64,000 nucleotides of DNA from the NCBI GenBank assembly GCA_964369975.1, contig CAYJFZ010000002.1, positions 189,384-253,383 of the forward strand, written 5' to 3'. Below the pieces are notes generated by a model, which was not told the DNA's origin, did no database searches, and worked only from the letters and a program-made list of their open reading frames with translations. Of this stretch, positions 60,935 to 64,000 are shown in pieces. Both the position numbers and the translations under genes were made by a program. Positions within the stretch are counted from its first letter, which is position 1. Each line of letters begins with the position of its first letter. The stretch is from RGIG3102 sp964369975. GTDB taxonomy: Bacteria; Bacillota; Clostridia; Oscillospirales; Ruminococcaceae.

Positions 60935-62749
60935 TTAATAATCATTCCTTTCTAAAATTTCCGCTTTTTCACTTTGATTATTTTTATAATAATGGCTTTG
61001 CACCTCATACATGTATGCATATTTTCCATTTTTATTAATTAAAAAATCGTGTGAGCCTTCTTCTATTATTTTCCCGCCTTCTATCATTAAAATTCTATCG
61101 CAAAATCTTGTGCTTGCTAATCTATGTGAAATGAAAATTGAGGTATGATTTTTACTCATTTTATTATAATCATTGTATATTTGACTTTCAGCAATAGGGT
61201 CAAGTGCTGCCGTTGGCTCATCTAAAATAAGTGCTTTTCCATTTTTATATAAAGCTCTTGATAGTGCAAGTTTTTGTATTTCACCACCTGATAGTTCAAT
61301 TCCATCACTNNNNNNNNNNGTATTTATACTATTTTTTAATGAATATACTTTTTCTTTTAGTCCTGATAATTCTATTGCCTTTATGAGATTTTCATCGTTT
61401 ACATTTTCTAAATCTGGAACTATATTTTCTTTTATTGAGCAAGGAAGCAAAACTATATCTTGAAACACAACTGAAAATAAACTTAAATATTCTTTTAAAT
61501 CAAATTTATTGATGTTAATTCCATTTATTAAAATTTCTCCGCTTGTAGGGGTGTATAATCTACAAATTAGTTTAACAATAGTAGTTTTTCCGGCTCCGTT
61601 AATTCCAACAATAGCTAATTTCTCGCCCTTTTCTATTTTGAAACTTAAATTTTTAATAGTATCCTCATCACTACCTTTATGTTTATAATAAACATTTTTA
61701 AATTCAATAGAAAATGTTTCATTAGGAACATCTTCACTTTTTATATTATCTATAATTTTATAATCAAAGTATTCTCTAACTTCTTTTATATTTAAGCTAT
61801 ATCCATACAATTTATTAAACTCATTCATTATATTAGATAAAAAGGCTGAAAAACCACCAATTATACCAAAATAAAAAATAAAATCTGATGCTTTTAAATT
61901 ATTTTGTATTAAAACATATACTAAAATCCCATATGATACAACATCTCTTATTAATGAAATTATTGCTACTAAAAATTCATTTTTAAAGTTGTATAATTTT
62001 TCTTTTTTAATCCAATTAAGCCTTTCTGTAAAGCTTATATTAAACATATCTTGTAGCCACTCAAATAGCCCATAAATCCTCAAATCCTTAGCATATGAAA
62101 AATCGCCCATCACTTTAAAAATATATTTAATTTTCCTATCTGCTGTTTGCCAATTATCTTTATTTTCATACAGCCAATTTGCTGATTTTTTTAATATAAA
62201 ATATGATATAAAAGTGGTAACACTTATAATAAACACTATATTTATATTAAAATTATAAAGAATAACCGTGTATGAAATAACTCCTATTATGTTCGTTAGT
62301 ATATCAGCTATATTTTTTCCTATTTTCCTTGTTGCGCTTGAATCACTTCCAGTATTCGAAAGTGCTTTTATAAACATATCTAAGCCTTTTTTACTTTCGG
62401 CTAATTCATAATCTTTATAAATAAATTCCTTTATAATTTCATTACCCAGCTGTATATCAACAACAAGCATAAACCCTTCTATAAAAACAGTTAATACTAG
62501 CTGAATAATTTTAACTGCTATAATAGTAAAGCTTATATAGCCTATTATTTTTATAAGTTCATTTCCAGCGCTATTATTCTCTATTAATAAAACAACTTCA
62601 CTTGATAAGTAAATTGATAAAAACGATGCTAGCACTGTAATTGGTGGCAAAATTAAAATTGCTAGAATATTTATTTTATTTTCTCTTAATATTCTTTTTT
62701 GCATAAAATTAATATTACTAAATAAGGAATATTTTTTGTTTTCGTTCAC
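60935..62749 (-). CDS. ABC exporter, fused permease-ATPase, first of pair (contains N gap)
   Basis: About 604 aa. Membrane domain to about 340, then Walker A VGINGAGKTT, Q-loop VVFQDIVLLPCS, signature ELSGGEIQKLALSRA, Walker B ALILDEPTAALDP and switch FISHRLAS. Ten N bases (61310-61319) fall just before the signature motif; the frame continues on both sides if exactly ten bases are missing. GTG at 62749 is preferred because AGGTGA lies 5-6 bases upstream; a GTG at 62758 is part of that RBS. Expressed with or after the GHKL/LytTR genes. Confidence 0.85.
   Translation of the reverse strand: MNENKKYSLFSNINFMQKRILRENKINILAILILPPITVLASFLSIYLSSEVVLLIENNSAGNELIKIIGYISFTIIAVKIIQLVLTVFIEGFMLVVDIQLGNEIIKEFIYKDYELAESKKGLDMFIKALSNTGSDSSATRKIGKNIADILTNIIGVISYTVILYNFNINIVFIISVTTFISYFILKKSANWLYENKDNWQTADRKIKYIFKVMGDFSYAKDLRIYGLFEWLQDMFNISFTERLNWIKKEKLYNFKNEFLVAIISLIRDVVSYGILVYVLIQNNLKASDFIFYFGIIGGFSAFLSNIMNEFNKLYGYSLNIKEVREYFDYKIIDNIKSEDVPNETFSIEFKNVYYKHKGSDEDTIKNLSFKIEKGEKLAIVGINGAGKTTIVKLICRLYTPTSGEILINGININKFDLKEYLSLFSVVFQDIVLLPCSIKENIVPDLENVNDENLIKAIELSGLKEKVYSLKNSINXXXXSDGIELSGGEIQKLALSRALYKNGKALILDEPTAALDPIAESQIYNDYNKMSKNHTSIFISHRLASTRFCDRILMIEGGKIIEEGSHDFLINKNGKYAYMYEVQSHYYKNNQSEKAEILERNDY
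61310..61319. other. assembly gap (10 N)
   Basis: A run of ten N inside the ABC exporter gene. The true gap length is not known from the sequence. Confidence 0.99.
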
Positions 62750-62771
62750 TAATTTCACCTGCTTTCTAATA

Positions 62772-62809
62772 AAAATATAACATAAATAAAATTATCTATG
62801 TTATATTTT
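62772..62809 (-). terminator. AT-only hairpin between the kinase and exporter genes
   Basis: Perfect 13-bp stem (62772-62784 with 62797-62809) of almost pure A/T with a 12-base loop and a T-run on the minus strand. It may be a weak terminator that lowers exporter expression relative to the regulator genes. Confidence 0.5.
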
Positions 62810-62828
62810 GAATGAATGGTATTAAAAT

Positions 62829-63500
62829 TTACACGAGTGGTAATAAAATTTCAGTAACAAAGAAATCTTCTTCATTTTGCCTGTTTGTATATCCATTATA
62901 TTTTTCTACAATTTTATCAACTCTTAAAATACCAAATCCGTGATTTGTTTTATTTTTAGTTGAGATGTATTTAGTTCCTTCTTTTATAATATTGTTAGAG
63001 GTAGAATTCGCTATTGATATGTATAATTGATTTTTTAACACTCCAATATATACCCGAATTATCCTATCTTCTTTATTAAGATTTAAAGAGGCAGTTATAG
63101 CATTATCAATTAAATTTCCAATTATAACGCATAAATCAATATCTAAAATTTTAATATTTTGAGGAACATTTGCCTTTGCATTAATCAGAATTTCCTTTGA
63201 TGAAGCAAGAGAAATCTTACTATTTAATATAGCATCAACCATAATATTGCCTGTTTTTAAAATATAGTCAACATTTGTTAAATCATCGTTTAAGTTTAAA
63301 AGGTATTTTTTTATTTCAATGTTGTTTTCACCAGCTAATGCAATTAGAGCCTGAATATGATTATGATAATCATGCCTCCAGCCTCTCATTTGGTTATATA
63401 TATTTTCTACTTCATTATAATGATTTTCAATTAAAGAATTTTGATATTCTGCTATTTTTCTATCAACCATTTTTTGAAATATTTTATCTAAAATACTCAT
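62829..63500 (-). CDS. GHKL sensor histidine kinase without membrane domain (AgrC/LytS-like)
   Basis: 223 aa. It begins with a helical segment (LDKIFQKMVDRKIAEYQNSL) and has the H-box WRHDYHNHIQALI, N-box VIIGNLIDNAITAS and G-box NHGFGILRVDKIV. The hydrophobic sensor part normally found in AgrC is missing, so signals must come from the cytoplasm or a partner protein. ATG overlaps the stop of the response regulator gene by 4 bases. Confidence 0.85.
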   Translation of the reverse strand: MSILDKIFQKMVDRKIAEYQNSLIENHYNEVENIYNQMRGWRHDYHNHIQALIALAGENNIEIKKYLLNLNDDLTNVDYILKTGNIMVDAILNSKISLASSKEILINAKANVPQNIKILDIDLCVIIGNLIDNAITASLNLNKEDRIIRVYIGVLKNQLYISIANSTSNNIIKEGTKYISTKNKTNHGFGILRVDKIVEKYNGYTNRQNEEDFFVTEILLPLV

Positions 63501-64000
63501 TTTAAACTATCCTTTTTTAAAAAATAAGAAATGAATGCTTTATGAGAAGCATTATATAAGTTTCTTGATATAGGTATTTCTTTATCGTTATCAAAAATTA
63601 TATTTGTTTTACTTATTTTTTTAATATTTTTAATTGATGCAATATATGAGCGATGGCATTTTATAAATTCTACCCCTAAAATATTTTCAAGATTTGAAAT
63701 TTTTTCATTAACAGTTATTATTTCTTCACTTATTAAATTTATCTGTGAGTTATGAGCCATTGCCTCTATGAATAAAATATCATTTTTATTTATTAAAACA
63801 CTTTCGTTGCCTACTTTAAATATTAAAGGAGTTTCAGTTTTATCTATTAAATTTATAGCTTTATTTAAAACATTAAAAAACTTTTGTTTTTGAACTGGCT
63901 TTAAAAGGTAATGAAGTGCATTGACTTCATATCCCTCAGCTATAAAATCATAAAATCCTGTTATAAAAACTATTTGAATATTTTCATTTTCTTTTCTTAT
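63497..64000 (-). CDS. LytTR response regulator (AgrA-like), cut by window edge
   Basis: At least 167 codons, running off the window. The visible part starts inside a receiver domain: VFITGFYDFIAEGYEVNALH, then the conserved Lys of YLLKPVQ. The DNA-binding LytTR domain follows (about the last 100 residues) with FIEAMAHNSQINLIS, FIKCHRSYIASIKNI and ISRNLYNASHKAF. It partners the GHKL kinase that follows and probably controls the exporter pair. Confidence 0.88.
   Translation of the reverse strand: MRKENENIQIVFITGFYDFIAEGYEVNALHYLLKPVQKQKFFNVLNKAINLIDKTETPLIFKVGNESVLINKNDILFIEAMAHNSQINLISEEIITVNEKISNLENILGVEFIKCHRSYIASIKNIKKISKTNIIFDNDKEIPISRNLYNASHKAFISYFLKKDSLK

Noticed and set aside
1..64000. 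tRNA, rRNA, tmRNA or other standard RNA genes
   Set aside because: No tRNA-like TTCRANNC arms with matching acceptor stems and no rRNA sequence were noticed in any intergenic region. This was by eye, not with tRNAscan or Infernal.

Overview
The window reads as chromosome of a low-GC, anaerobic, endospore-forming member of the Clostridia. The evidence is strongly AT-rich DNA, AGGAGG-type ribosome binding sites, the order pyrH-frr-uppS-cdsA-dxr-rseP-ispG-polC, the tgt-yajC-TIGR04086 neighbourhood, a three-gene GerA-type spore germinant receptor operon, a K+-type membrane pyrophosphatase and many Cys-lipoproteins of the single-membrane kind. The species cannot be named from this sequence. No rRNA, tRNA, CRISPR array, intact insertion sequence or prophage was seen. 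One 10-base N gap (61310-61319) lies inside a coding region.

Layout. 1-1370 (minus): a cut lipoprotein gene and an MtaD-like amidohydrolase. 1537-11349 (plus): nagB, then a carbohydrate-type (CUT1) ABC operon with two permeases, a COG2159 amidohydrolase, a ROK repressor, a 503-aa argininosuccinate-lyase-family enzyme, a ROK sugar kinase and the binding protein. 11612-13658 (minus): a second amidohydrolase and a lipoprotein. 13923-26022 (plus): the conserved block for UMP kinase, ribosome recycling, isoprenoid/phospholipid synthesis, RseP and PolC, then a TIM-barrel protein, a DUF6514-like protein behind tandem Spo0A-like boxes, and NrdR. 26019-27028 (minus): DUF421 and DUF4363. 27108-30355: gerA/B/C. 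30625-33886: hppA and a lipoprotein with two near-identical domains. 34061-35107 (minus): a cytosolic reductive-dehalogenase-like Fe-S protein. 35289-42175 (plus): a second CUT1 operon with an unexported 5'-nucleotidase-type phosphatase and an MBL-fold hydrolase. 42275-44945 (minus): DUF2304, GT2, GT4, a decayed membrane gene and a 54-aa membrane protein. 45269-47102: ECF-like sigma factor with an RsgI-like anti-sigma. 47156-51068: ZIP transporter, an exported FAD/FMN reductase and its divergent AraC regulator. 51069-51928: AT-rich, no gene seen. 51929-52918: small membrane/metal proteins and a 3' fragment of an ACR3 arsenite exporter. 53066-58938: Xer recombinase, a SpoIIM-like protein, yajC, tgt, queA and a CapA-like lipoprotein. 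59077-64000 (minus): two ABC exporters downstream of a GHKL kinase/LytTR regulator pair.

How the genes may work together. The most intriguing unit is nagB plus the first ABC operon. A sugar-type importer, an aspartate-N-lyase homologue, a ROK kinase and GlcN6P deaminase would together be able to convert an N-(amino-sugar)aspartate, such as the Heyns product of fructose and aspartate, to fumarate plus fructose-6-phosphate plus ammonia. This is inference only. A second candidate is the operon at 35289-42175, where a cytoplasmic nucleotidase-type phosphatase and an RNase-J-like MBL protein are tied to a CUT1 importer, which suggests uptake of a phosphorylated or nucleotide-like solute. A third theme is extracellular flavin chemistry: a secreted FAD/FMN reductase and a duplicated lipoprotein whose repeats end in a motif close to the ApbE flavinylation motif.
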